This document shows positions 1 through 8,201 of a DNA stretch of 64,000 nucleotides, piece by piece. How positions within the stretch are numbered: position 1 is the stretch's first letter; each line of letters begins with the position of its first letter. The stretch is from Desmonostoc geniculatum HA4340-LM1 (GTDB lineage Bacteria; Cyanobacteriota; Cyanobacteriia; Cyanobacteriales; Nostocaceae): positions 124,001-188,000 of the forward strand of contig JAHHHB010000003.1 in assembly GCA_019359545.1 (NCBI GenBank), written 5' to 3'. The position numbers and the translations under genes were made by a program. Under the pieces are notes generated by a model. That model was not told the DNA's origin and made no database searches. It saw only the letters and a list, made by a program, of their open reading frames with translations.

Positions 1-301
1 TGTATAGGACTTACTCAAGTGTCATATTTTTGTTCGTAGAGGTTGAAATAATTCAAAAATCAAGAGTCAAAAACATCGGCTTTTGACTTTTGACTGTGAA
101 CTGAATTATACCTGCGATCGCATTTATCAAATTTTTTTTATCACGCACGAGGCAAGAGAGGCGCAGAGAGGAGAACGCAAAGAAAGACTTTTGCAAAAAG
201 TTCATTAATTATTTTATATCAAAAACTTCATAATGTTACTGTTGTTACATGCTGTTAAGGATTAATGTTTTTAAATATTTATCAGCCTCTATTTGCGGTT
301 C
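1..301. other. Upstream region of the hyp operon with repeats
   Basis: No gene is seen here. Positions about 141-180 hold a dispersed repeat (words such as CACGCACGAGGCAAGAGAGG and GCGCAGAG) that recurs inverted at 5800-5830, between the tautomerase gene and hypE. Downstream of it the DNA is AT-rich and is the expected promoter region for the NHL/hyp operon, with a possible NtcA-like site at 235-248. Confidence 0.6.
235..248 (+). promoter_or_regulatory. Possible NtcA-like binding site upstream of the hyp operon
   Basis: The sequence GTTACTGTTGTTAC fits GTN10AC and differs at one position from the NtcA consensus GTA-N8-TAC. It lies 54 bases before the preferred ATG of the first gene. An AT-rich stretch about 23 bases downstream could serve as a -10 region but is not a clean TAN3T. 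NtcA control of hydrogenase maturation genes in heterocystous strains is plausible; the site itself is only a pattern match. Confidence 0.3.
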
Positions 302-1516
302 ATGGATATCCCAATTACAATTCATCCCATATCACAATTACCGCCAGAAGCAACAGCAATTCCTGAAAACTTACCTTTTTCATCTCAAGGTGCAGAGGTA
401 ATTTTAGGTAATATTATTCAAGCAGAACAATTAGTGATACCTGTAGCACCCAATCCGACTACAATGTTTGGGCCTCGTGGTGCTTGTTTGTTCTCAAATG
501 GGTTATTGTGGGTGTCGGATACAGGACATCATCGATTATTGGGATGGCGGAATTTACCTACTAAAGATAGTCAAGCGGCTGATTGGGTAATTGGGCAACC
601 TGACTTTTATCATGAAGGACAAAATGCTAAAGGTATAACTGGAAGAAGTACTTTAAATGTACCAACTGGAATTTGTAGTTGTGGCGAAGGTTTAGCTGTA
701 GCAGATGCTTGGAATCATCGAGTTTTAATTTGGAAAAGTTTACCAGAAGATAGCAATGTACCAGCAGATTTAGTATTAGGGCAAGCGAATTTTATTGATA
801 ACGAACCAAATAGGGGAAGTCAACAAGCATCTGCCAGTACAATGCACTGGCCTTATGGTGTTTTCTATCACCAAGGACGGCTATTTGTTGCTGATACAGG
901 AAATCGTAGGGTATTAATTTGGCATCAATTACCAAGAGAAAACTGCCAACCTGCTGATTTAGTTTTGGGACAACCGGATATGATATCTCGCAATGAAAAT
1001 GGCGGTGGTTCTCCAACCGCAGCGAGTATGCGTTGGTGTCACGATATCACTTTTTGGGGAGAAAATTTGGTTGTCAGCGATGCGGGCAATAACCGTGTCA
1101 TGATTTGGCAAGGAATACCCACGGAAAATAATACCCCTTGTGCAGTGGTTTTAGGGCAAAAAAGCTTTGATTGTGTGGAAATGAATCAAGGGGTTTATTA
1201 TCCTAATGCTAGTAGCTTGAGTATGCCTTATGGTGTTGGAATAGCTGGGGAGTGGTTAGTAGTTGCGGATACTGCAAATTCTCGGCTGTTAGGATGGAGA
1301 AAGCCAGAATCAATTTTATCACTGCAAGGTGCAACGGCAGATGCGGTTACCGGACAAATTAATTTTCAAAGTAAAGGTGAAAATCGTAATTTCGGATTAC
1401 CAAAACGAGATAGTTTAAATTGGTGTTACGGCATAAAATTTTGTGGCAAGACGGCAGTAATAGCTGATTCTGGAAATAATCGAATTTTGCTGTGGCAGTT
1501 TAACTATGGTGAGTGA
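302..1516 (+). CDS. NHL-repeat beta-propeller protein at the head of the hyp operon
   Basis: About 404 residues from the ATG at 302; an in-frame TTG at 293 would add three residues, and no strong ribosome site separates them. Six repeats are visible, each with a core like VADTGNRRVLIW or VSDAGNNRVMIW followed by a VLGQPDF-like strand (VIGQPDF, VLGQANF, VLGQPDM, VLGQKSF, VTGQINF). This is the pattern of a six-bladed NHL propeller. No signal peptide or membrane segment is seen, so it is probably cytoplasmic and a binding scaffold rather than an enzyme. Its last 11 bases overlap the start of hypF, implying translational coupling and a role with hydrogenase maturation. Genes like it sit next to hyp genes in other heterocystous cyanobacteria; its exact role is not known to me. 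Confidence 0.85.
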   Translation: MDIPITIHPISQLPPEATAIPENLPFSSQGAEVILGNIIQAEQLVIPVAPNPTTMFGPRGACLFSNGLLWVSDTGHHRLLGWRNLPTKDSQAADWVIGQPDFYHEGQNAKGITGRSTLNVPTGICSCGEGLAVADAWNHRVLIWKSLPEDSNVPADLVLGQANFIDNEPNRGSQQASASTMHWPYGVFYHQGRLFVADTGNRRVLIWHQLPRENCQPADLVLGQPDMISRNENGGGSPTAASMRWCHDITFWGENLVVSDAGNNRVMIWQGIPTENNTPCAVVLGQKSFDCVEMNQGVYYPNASSLSMPYGVGIAGEWLVVADTANSRLLGWRKPESILSLQGATADAVTGQINFQSKGENRNFGLPKRDSLNWCYGIKFCGKTAVIADSGNNRILLWQFNYGE

Positions 1517-3908
1517 AGAAATCAGAGTTCGCGGTACTGTTCAAGGAGTAGGATTTCGCCCTACTGTATATCGTCTTGCTAAAGTTTGTGGTTTGGGTGG
1601 AGATGTTTGTAATGATGGTGAAGGTGTTTTAATTCGCGTATCTGGTAGTGAAGAAGCAATAACCGAATTCGTCGCCAAATTACAAACAGAATGTCCACCG
1701 TTGGCAAGAATTAATGAACTAATAAGAACTCCTTACACAGGCAAATTAAACGTTGATGATTTTGTGATTTATAGTAGCGTCAATAGTGCAATTAAAACAC
1801 AAATTGCCCCTGATGCAGCGACTTGTCCACAATGTCAAAAGGAAATATTCGACCCTTTTAGCCGCTTTTACCGTTACCCTTTTACTAACTGTACTCATTG
1901 TGGCCCTCGGTTGAGTATTATTCGTGCCATTCCTTATGACAGATGCAATACCAGTATGTCTGCGTTTGTTATGTGTTCCGAATGTGCAAAGGAATACCAC
2001 GATGCCGAAAATCGCCGTTTTCATGCCCAACCTGTAGCTTGTCATGCTTGCGGTGCTTCAGCTTGGTTAGAACGCGCTGATGGAAAAGCAGTTACTGCTT
2101 CTATGTTCTCGATGTTAGATGATGTTGATGCAGTTTGTACCCTATTGCAAAAAGGTGAAATTGTCGCAATTAAAGGTTTGGGTGGTTTTCATTTAGCTTG
2201 CGATGCAACTCAAGAAATTGCTGTACAAAAATTGCGATATCGTAAAAGACGTTATCATAAACCTTTTGCTTTAATGGCACGAGATATTGAAGTAATTGAA
2301 CGATATTGTACTGTAAACGCTAAGGAAAAAGAATTATTAACAAGTCCTGCTGCACCCATTGTTTTATTACGGAAGAAGGGAGTGGGGAGTGGGGAGTGGG
2401 GAGTGGGAATAGAGGTGGGGGAAAAACTTTCACATTCTGCGAATTTTAATATTGTAGTTTCAGTAGCACCGGGGCAAAATACCCTTGGTTTTATGCTACC
2501 TTATACGCCGTTACATCATTTAATTTTGCGGCGGATGAATCGTCCAATTGTTTTAACTAGCGGCAATATTGCTGATGAACCACAATGTATTGATAATGAT
2601 GACGCAAGGGAAAAGTTAGGAACAATAGCTGATTATTTTATTTTCCATAATCGGGACATTATTAATCGGGTAGATGATTCGGTGGTCCGGGTTGTTGGTG
2701 ATAGAGTTCAAACAATTCGACGTGCTAGAGGATACGCACCAGCAGCGATTATTTTACCACCAGGATTTGAGAATGTGCCGCCAATTTTAGCAATGGGTAG
2801 TGAGTTAAAGAATACCTTCTGTTTGTTACGAGAAAATGAAGCAATTGTTTCGCAACATCTGGGAGATTTAGAAAATGGTGCGGCTTTTTATAGTTATCAA
2901 AAAGCTTTGAGTTTATACTTAAATTTATTTGAACACGAACCAAAAGTAATTGCCATTGATAAACACCCTGAATATCTTTCCAGTAAAATTGGGAAAGAAA
3001 TTGCTGATAAAAATCAAATTAAAATTAGTTCAATTCAACATCATCACGCCCACATTGCCGCTTGTATGGCGGAAAATAATATTCCTCTAGATTCGCCTCC
3101 AGTATTAGGTATTGCTTTAGATGGTTTGGGTTATGGCGAAGATGGTAATCTGTGGGGTGGAGAATTTATGTTAGCAGATTATCGCAAATTCCAGAGACTT
3201 GCAACATTTCAACCAGTGGCAATGATTGGCGGCGAACAAGCAATATATCAGCCGTGGCGCAATACTTATGCCCAATTAATGACTGCTAATCTCTGGAATG
3301 AATGTGAAGAAAAATATGCCGATTTAGAAATAATTAAATTTCTGAAAAATAAGCCAATCAAATTACTTAATCAACTGATTGAGAAAAGAATTAACTCTCC
3401 TCCAGCGTCTTCAGTAGGGAGATTGTTCGATGCGGTGGCAGCAGCTATCGGTATTTATAGAGATGAATGTAGCTATGAAGGACAAGCTGCGATCGCAATG
3501 GAAGCTCTAGTCAATGTTAATAGCTTAAATAATGATAAAGAAATGCTAATATATCCTTTTGAATTTAGCTTTTCAGATAGTATTTATTGTATAGACCCGC
3601 GTCCAATGTGGCAAGCTTTACTGCATGACTTGCAACAACAGATTCCACAACAAATTATAGCGACTAAATTTCACAAAGGTTTAGCTAATGCGATTGTGGA
3701 GATGGTTAAACGTCTTTGTCAAGAAAATCTGATTCATCAGGTTGTTTTAACGGGAGGAGTATTTCAAAATTGTATATTGTTAGAGGAAGTTAGTAAATCC
3801 TTACAAAGTTGGGGAATAAAAGTGTTGACTCACAGTTTATTTCCAGCGAATGATGGGGGATTATCTCTAGGGCAAGCAGTGATTACGGCTGCACAATTAA
3901 AAGTATAA
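1506..3908 (+). CDS. hypF: Hydrogenase maturation carbamoyltransferase HypF
   Basis: HypF turns carbamoyl phosphate and ATP into a carbamoyl group that it passes to HypE, the first step in making the cyanide ligands of the NiFe centre. The 800 residues show an N-terminal acylphosphatase domain (VRGTVQGVGFRPT, residues 8-20), paired zinc-finger cysteines (C107/C110, C129/C132, C157/C160, C179/C182), a YrdC-like domain from about 205, and a C-terminal Kae1-like domain with the HHHAH metal motif near residue 515. The ATG at 1506 overlaps the preceding gene. An unusual glycine-rich stretch at about residues 291-320 is encoded by GGGAGTG heptamers (2378-2407) and sits just before the conserved GFMLPYTPLHH segment. 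The frame is intact, so the protein is probably functional. Confidence 0.97.
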   Translation: MVSEEIRVRGTVQGVGFRPTVYRLAKVCGLGGDVCNDGEGVLIRVSGSEEAITEFVAKLQTECPPLARINELIRTPYTGKLNVDDFVIYSSVNSAIKTQIAPDAATCPQCQKEIFDPFSRFYRYPFTNCTHCGPRLSIIRAIPYDRCNTSMSAFVMCSECAKEYHDAENRRFHAQPVACHACGASAWLERADGKAVTASMFSMLDDVDAVCTLLQKGEIVAIKGLGGFHLACDATQEIAVQKLRYRKRRYHKPFALMARDIEVIERYCTVNAKEKELLTSPAAPIVLLRKKGVGSGEWGVGIEVGEKLSHSANFNIVVSVAPGQNTLGFMLPYTPLHHLILRRMNRPIVLTSGNIADEPQCIDNDDAREKLGTIADYFIFHNRDIINRVDDSVVRVVGDRVQTIRRARGYAPAAIILPPGFENVPPILAMGSELKNTFCLLRENEAIVSQHLGDLENGAAFYSYQKALSLYLNLFEHEPKVIAIDKHPEYLSSKIGKEIADKNQIKISSIQHHHAHIAACMAENNIPLDSPPVLGIALDGLGYGEDGNLWGGEFMLADYRKFQRLATFQPVAMIGGEQAIYQPWRNTYAQLMTANLWNECEEKYADLEIIKFLKNKPIKLLNQLIEKRINSPPASSVGRLFDAVAAAIGIYRDECSYEGQAAIAMEALVNVNSLNNDKEMLIYPFEFSFSDSIYCIDPRPMWQALLHDLQQQIPQQIIATKFHKGLANAIVEMVKRLCQENLIHQVVLTGGVFQNCILLEEVSKSLQSWGIKVLTHSLFPANDGGLSLGQAVITAAQLKV
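2378..2407 (+). repeat. GGGAGTG heptamer repeat inside hypF
   Basis: Four consecutive GGGAGTG heptamers lie in the hypF coding frame and are read as glycine, valine, serine, glutamate and tryptophan codons. The same heptamer occurs as spacer DNA at 15811-15850 and 16421-16435, and inverted (CCCCACT/CCCCATT) at 16495-16525, 20221-20260 and 43130-43170. It matches the short tandemly repeated (STRR) class known from heterocystous cyanobacteria. Confidence 0.9.
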
Positions 3909-3950
3909 ATTTATTTCACGCAAAGGCGCAAAGGCGCAAAGAAGATAAAA

Positions 3951-4211
3951 ATGTGTTTAGGAATTCCTGGTCAAATTATAGAAATTACCAACGTTAATCA
4001 TAAGTTAGCTATTGTTAATGTTGGTGGGGTTAAGCGCGAAGTCAATATTGCTTGTATTGTGGATGAACAACATCCGCCTGAAGCATGTATTGGAGATTGG
4101 GTATTGGTGCATGTTGGCTTTGCGATGAATCGAATTAATGGAGAGGAAGCAGCAGAAACACTAGAGTTGTTGCGAGAATTAGCAGCAGTACAAGTGGAGA
4201 TTAGTAGTTAA
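3951..4211 (+). CDS. hypC: Hydrogenase maturation chaperone HypC
   Basis: HypC is the small chaperone that, with HypD, carries the Fe(CN)2CO unit to the hydrogenase large-subunit precursor. The 86-residue protein begins MCLGIPGQ, with the essential Cys2 exposed after removal of Met1, and has the usual family length. It follows hypF by 42 bases, a spacer filled by a CGCAAAGG-type repeat, and precedes hypD. The acidic C-terminal half (GEEAAETLELLREL) is typical of HypC. Confidence 0.97.
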   Translation: MCLGIPGQIIEITNVNHKLAIVNVGGVKREVNIACIVDEQHPPEACIGDWVLVHVGFAMNRINGEEAAETLELLRELAAVQVEISS

Positions 4212-4340
4212 ATAATAGACTTTTTTCTCACGCAGAGACGCAGAGGCGCAGAGAGAAAAGAGAGACTTAGTTTACTAGTTCTAAAACTTAGTTCTTTTCT
4301 TCCTTTGCGGTTTGTTTCAAAAAACTATGGTTTTATTCCT

Positions 4341-5525
4341 ATGAAATACGTTGATGAATTCCGCGAAAGAGAAAAAGCTGAAGTTTTACGTCGGGAAATT
4401 GCAAAATTATGCGACGGACTAGAAAAACCTATCAAAATTATGGAAGTGTGCGGCGGGCATACCCATTCTATATTTAAATATGGCATTGAAGAAATTTTAC
4501 CCGATCGCATTGAACTAATTCATGGGCCTGGTTGTCCAGTATGTGTGATGCCAAAAGGGAGATTAGATGATGCGATCGCTATCTCTCAAAATTCTAACGT
4601 TATCTTTGCCACCTTTGGCGATGCCATGCGGGTTCCTGGTTCCACAACAAGCTTACTGCAAGCCAGGGCACAAGGCGCAGACATCCGTATGGTGTACTCT
4701 CCCCTAGATAGCCTGCAAATTGCCAAAGATAACCCCAACAAAGAAGTAGTTTTCTTCGCCTTAGGCTTTGAAACCACAGCCCCCAGCACCGCCTTTACCA
4801 TCCTGCAAGCCACAGCCGAAGAAATTCCTAACTTCAGTATGTTTTGCAATCACGTCCTTGTGATTCCCGCCCTCAAAGCACTATTAGATAATCCCGATTT
4901 ACAACTTGATGGATTTGTTGGGCCTGGTCATGTCAGCATGGTAATTGGTACTGAGCCTTACGAATTTATTTCCCAACAATATAATAAGCCAATTGTGGTT
5001 TCAGGATTTGAACCTATAGATATTCTCCAATCAATTTGGATGCTGTTGCAGCAGCTAGTAGAAAATCGTTGCGAAGTCGAAAACCAATATAATCGAATTG
5101 TCCAAAAAGCCGGGAATAAAGTAGCACTAGAAGCCATCAATAAAGTTTTTGCTGTACGAGAGAGTTTCGATTGGCGCGGCTTGGGCGATATTCCCTCTTC
5201 AGGATTAAAAATTCAACCTGAATATGCTCAATTTGACGCCGAACTTAAATTTACCATTCCTAATCTCAAAGTAGCCGACCATAAAGCTTGTAAATGTGGA
5301 GAAATTCTCAAAGGAGTATTAAAACCTTGGGAATGCAAAGTATTCGGGACAGCTTGCACACCCGAAACACCCATTGGCACTTGTATGGTATCTTCTGAAG
5401 GTGCTTGTGCAGCTTATTACAAATATGGAAGACTCTCTACTATGGCTAAAAAATTAATAGCTGAAAAACCAAAAATAACCATAACCCAAGAACCTCTCCC
5501 CGCCTGTGGTTTCTCTTTAGATTAA
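4341..5525 (+). CDS. hypD: Hydrogenase maturation iron-sulfur protein HypD
   Basis: HypD holds a [4Fe-4S] cluster and forms with HypC the scaffold on which the Fe(CN)2CO moiety is assembled. From the ATG at 4341 the protein has 394 residues (MKYVDEFRERE...), the normal start for the family; the frame is open from 4305 but the first 12 codons look non-conserved. Visible motifs are MEVCGGHTHS (Cys about 37), HGPGCPVCVMP (Cys 65 and 68), and the C-terminal cysteine block CKCGEILKG ... FGTACTPETPIGTC that binds the cluster. It is in the hyp operon, 130 bases after hypC, and that spacer contains a CGCAGAGGCGCAGAG repeat. Confidence 0.97.
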   Translation: MKYVDEFREREKAEVLRREIAKLCDGLEKPIKIMEVCGGHTHSIFKYGIEEILPDRIELIHGPGCPVCVMPKGRLDDAIAISQNSNVIFATFGDAMRVPGSTTSLLQARAQGADIRMVYSPLDSLQIAKDNPNKEVVFFALGFETTAPSTAFTILQATAEEIPNFSMFCNHVLVIPALKALLDNPDLQLDGFVGPGHVSMVIGTEPYEFISQQYNKPIVVSGFEPIDILQSIWMLLQQLVENRCEVENQYNRIVQKAGNKVALEAINKVFAVRESFDWRGLGDIPSSGLKIQPEYAQFDAELKFTIPNLKVADHKACKCGEILKGVLKPWECKVFGTACTPETPIGTCMVSSEGACAAYYKYGRLSTMAKKLIAEKPKITITQEPLPACGFSLD

Positions 5526-5566
5526 GAGTTTATATTCCACAACTACACCATTAGAGGATAACTTCC

Positions 5567-5782
5567 ATGCCATTTATTACAGTCCAAATTGCCAAAGGAC
5601 ACTCCATCGAAAAAAAGCGCCAACTAGTTCAAGCCATCACCGATGCACTTGTCGCCACTTTGAATTCCAAGCCAGAATGGATAACCATTCACATCCATGA
5701 ATTTGAACGTGAAAATTGGGCAGTTGGAGGACAACTACATTCTGACAAACATACTGGTAGACACGAAGAAAAAGGTAGATAA
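5567..5782 (+). CDS. 4-oxalocrotonate tautomerase-like small protein
   Basis: A 71-residue protein starting MPFITVQIAKGHS, so Pro2 would become the N-terminal catalytic proline of the 4-OT family after Met removal. The later segment WITIHIHEFERENWAVGG matches the family's second beta strand and active-site loop. An ATG preceded by AGAGGATAACTTCC gives a plausible ribosome site. It lies between hypD and hypE on the same strand, an arrangement also known in Nostoc/Anabaena hyp clusters. No substrate can be named from the sequence, and a role in hydrogenase maturation is suggested by position only. Confidence 0.88.
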   Translation: MPFITVQIAKGHSIEKKRQLVQAITDALVATLNSKPEWITIHIHEFERENWAVGGQLHSDKHTGRHEEKGR

Positions 5783-5855
5783 AACTCCTCCATTCCTCCC
5801 TCAGCGCCTCTCTTGCCTCGTGCGTGATATTCCCTTAAAAATCCACCTTAAATAA

Positions 5856-6935
5856 ATGCACTTCCCCCCCAATAACCAAATAAAAAAGCCTCTTTACCGC
5901 CGCCATAAAATCCAAGACACTCATATAACTCTTGCACATGGTAGCGGTGGTAAAGCCATGCGCGATTTAATTGACGATATCTTTGTTAATACTTTTGATA
6001 ATCCAATTCTCTCCCAATTAGAAGACCAAGCAACCTTCAACTTAGCCCCGCTTTTACAACAAGGAGACAGACTCGCTTTTACCACAGATTCCTATGTTGT
6101 AGACCCTTTATTTTTCCCCGGTAGTGATATCGGAGAATTAGCCATCAACGGCACAGTTAATGATTTAGCCGTCAGTGGTGCTAAACCCTTATATATAACT
6201 TGTAGCGTTATTTTAGAAGAAGGATTACCAGTAGAAACTTTGCGACGTGTTGTAGCCAGCATGAAAGCAGCCGCAACAAAAGCAGGTATTCAAATTGTCA
6301 CTGGTGACACAAAAGTTGTACATCGCGGTGCTGCCGATAAACTGTTTATTAATACTGCTGGTATTGGCATCATCCCAAGAGGAGTTAACATTTCTGCCCA
6401 AAATATTCAACCTGGTGATGTTGTAATTATTAATGGCGAATTAGGCAATCATGGGGCAGCAATTTTAATTGCCCGTGGAGAATTAGCTTTAGAAACTAAT
6501 ATTGAAAGTGACTGTCAGCCGTTACATGATTTAGTAGAAACTATCCTGAATATCTGTCCCCAAGTTCATGCAATGCGGGATGTGACACGCGGAGGTTTAG
6601 CGACAGTTTTAAATGAATTTGCCTTTAATTCCAATGTAGGAATTCGCCTCTACGAAGAATCTATTCCAGTGCGTGAAGAGGTAAAAGGTTTTTGCGAAAT
6701 TTTGGGTTTAGATTCATTGTATTTAGCTAATGAAGGTAAGTTAGTTGTAGTGGCAAAAAGAGAGTCTGCTGAATCTATTTTATCAGCGATGAAATCTCAC
6801 CCAGCAGGAAAAGATGCTTGTATTATCGGTGAAGTTATTACCTCACCTCCAGGTATTGTATTGTTAAAAACAATTTTTGGTACTGAACGTATTGTTGATA
6901 TGTTAGTAGGCGACCAATTGCCACGAATTTGTTAA
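5856..6935 (+). CDS. hypE: Hydrogenase maturation protein HypE
   Basis: HypE takes the carbamoyl group from HypF on its C-terminal cysteine and dehydrates it with ATP to a thiocyanate that supplies cyanide to iron. The 359 residues belong to the PurM/SelD-like ATPase fold: LAHGSGGKAMRDL near the start, FTTDSYVVDPLFFPGSDIG, and VTGDTKVV. The protein ends in the essential PRIC tetrapeptide, so the reactive cysteine is the last residue. It is followed 18 bases later by hypA. Confidence 0.97.
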   Translation: MHFPPNNQIKKPLYRRHKIQDTHITLAHGSGGKAMRDLIDDIFVNTFDNPILSQLEDQATFNLAPLLQQGDRLAFTTDSYVVDPLFFPGSDIGELAINGTVNDLAVSGAKPLYITCSVILEEGLPVETLRRVVASMKAAATKAGIQIVTGDTKVVHRGAADKLFINTAGIGIIPRGVNISAQNIQPGDVVIINGELGNHGAAILIARGELALETNIESDCQPLHDLVETILNICPQVHAMRDVTRGGLATVLNEFAFNSNVGIRLYEESIPVREEVKGFCEILGLDSLYLANEGKLVVVAKRESAESILSAMKSHPAGKDACIIGEVITSPPGIVLLKTIFGTERIVDMLVGDQLPRIC

Positions 6936-6953
6936 TATTTAAGATATTTTTAT

Positions 6954-7295
6954 ATGCATGAATTAGGAATTACTCAAAATATTGTCGCAATTGTAGCTGA
7001 ACATACCAAAGGTGCAAAAGTACAACGAGTTGTATTAGAAATTGGCAAACTTTCAGCTATTATGCCCGATGCTATCCGATTTTGTTTTGATATTTGCACT
7101 CAAGGTACAGTTTTACAAGGGGCAACATTAGAAATTTTAGAAATTCCCGGTTTAGCGAAATGTCGCCAATGCAATGCAGAAATTTATCTAGATAAACCAT
7201 TTGGTATCTGTAACTGCGGTAGCGTGGAATTAGATTTAATATCTGGTGAAGAACTCAAAATTAAAGAAATCGAAATAGAGGAATTATGTGTGTAA
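6954..7295 (+). CDS. hypA: Nickel-insertion protein HypA
   Basis: HypA delivers nickel to the hydrogenase large subunit together with HypB. The 113 residues start MHELGIT, with nickel ligand His2. The zinc site is C70-x2-C73 and then C86-N-C88, where many HypA proteins have a second CxxC; the last pair is one residue shorter here. The final 10 bases overlap the start of hypB, so the two are probably translationally coupled. Confidence 0.95.
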   Translation: MHELGITQNIVAIVAEHTKGAKVQRVVLEIGKLSAIMPDAIRFCFDICTQGTVLQGATLEILEIPGLAKCRQCNAEIYLDKPFGICNCGSVELDLISGEELKIKEIEIEELCV

Positions 7296-8137
7296 CCTGC
7301 GGTTGTTCTGATGATGGGGAAACCAAAATTACCAATTTGGAAGTGAGTGAAGCTGAACACAATCACCATCACCATACTCATACTTTAGCTGATGGCACTG
7401 TGATTACCCATTTCCACAGTCACGATACTTACACAGAAGCATCTCAAATTCATGCCCAAATACATGGCACAATTATATCATTAGAACAGGATATATTAGC
7501 CAAAAATAATTTAATAGCAGCCCAAAATCGAGGCTGGTTTAAAGGTCGAAATATTCTTGCTTTAAATTTAATGAGTTCTCCTGGTGCTGGGAAAACAACT
7601 CTTTTAACTCGCACTATCAATGATTTAAAGCATCAGTTATCTATTAGTGTAATTGAAGGCGACCAAGAAACTACTAATGATGCTAAAAAAATTCAAGAAA
7701 CAGGTTGTAAAGTCATCCAAATTAACACCGGAACAGGCTGTCATTTAGATGCATCAATGATAGACAGGGGTTTACAACAACTAAATCCACCGTTGAATTC
7801 AGTTGTGATGATTGAAAATGTGGGAAATTTGGTTTGTCCAGCTTTATTTGATTTAGGAGAACTTTTCAAAGTTGTAATTCTCTCTGTCACGGAAGGCGAA
7901 GATAAGCCAATAAAATACCCCCACATGTTCCGCGCTAGTGACATCATGATTTTGACTAAAATTGATTTGCTACCCTACGTGCAATTTGATATACAAAAGT
8001 GCATGGAATATGCGAAGCAAGTTAATCCGAAAATTCAGATTTTTCAAGTTTCTGCAACTACTGGTACAGGGTTAGATAGTTGGTATAAATGGCTGACTGA
8101 AAAGATCGCAAATATGTCAGCAGCAATTACCGCGTGA
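7286..8137 (+). CDS. hypB: Nickel-insertion GTPase HypB
   Basis: HypB is the GTPase that stores and hands over nickel for NiFe hydrogenase. The 283-residue protein starts MCVTCGCSDD (Cys2, Cys5, Cys7, a high-affinity nickel motif). A histidine-rich stretch (HNHHHHTHT, then HFHSH) covers about residues 30-50 and probably stores nickel. The Walker A motif SSPGAGKTTL lies at about residues 96-105, and TKIDLLPY is the G4 motif. It is the last gene of the operon, followed by a hairpin and T-run. Confidence 0.97.
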   Translation: MCVTCGCSDDGETKITNLEVSEAEHNHHHHTHTLADGTVITHFHSHDTYTEASQIHAQIHGTIISLEQDILAKNNLIAAQNRGWFKGRNILALNLMSSPGAGKTTLLTRTINDLKHQLSISVIEGDQETTNDAKKIQETGCKVIQINTGTGCHLDASMIDRGLQQLNPPLNSVVMIENVGNLVCPALFDLGELFKVVILSVTEGEDKPIKYPHMFRASDIMILTKIDLLPYVQFDIQKCMEYAKQVNPKIQIFQVSATTGTGLDSWYKWLTEKIANMSAAITA

Positions 8138-8157
8138 ATGCTAAGCCTGAACATTTT

Positions 8158-8191
8158 TGGTGGAACTACAAAATGAACCACCAGCTTTTTT
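8158..8191 (+). terminator. Terminator-like hairpin after hypB
   Basis: TGGTGG (8158-8163) pairs with CCACCA (8178-8183), followed by GCTTTTTT. The six-base-pair stem with a T-run 20 bases after the hypB stop fits an intrinsic terminator of the hyp operon. Confidence 0.6.
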
Positions 8192-8201
8192 AACTAGCAA
8201 A

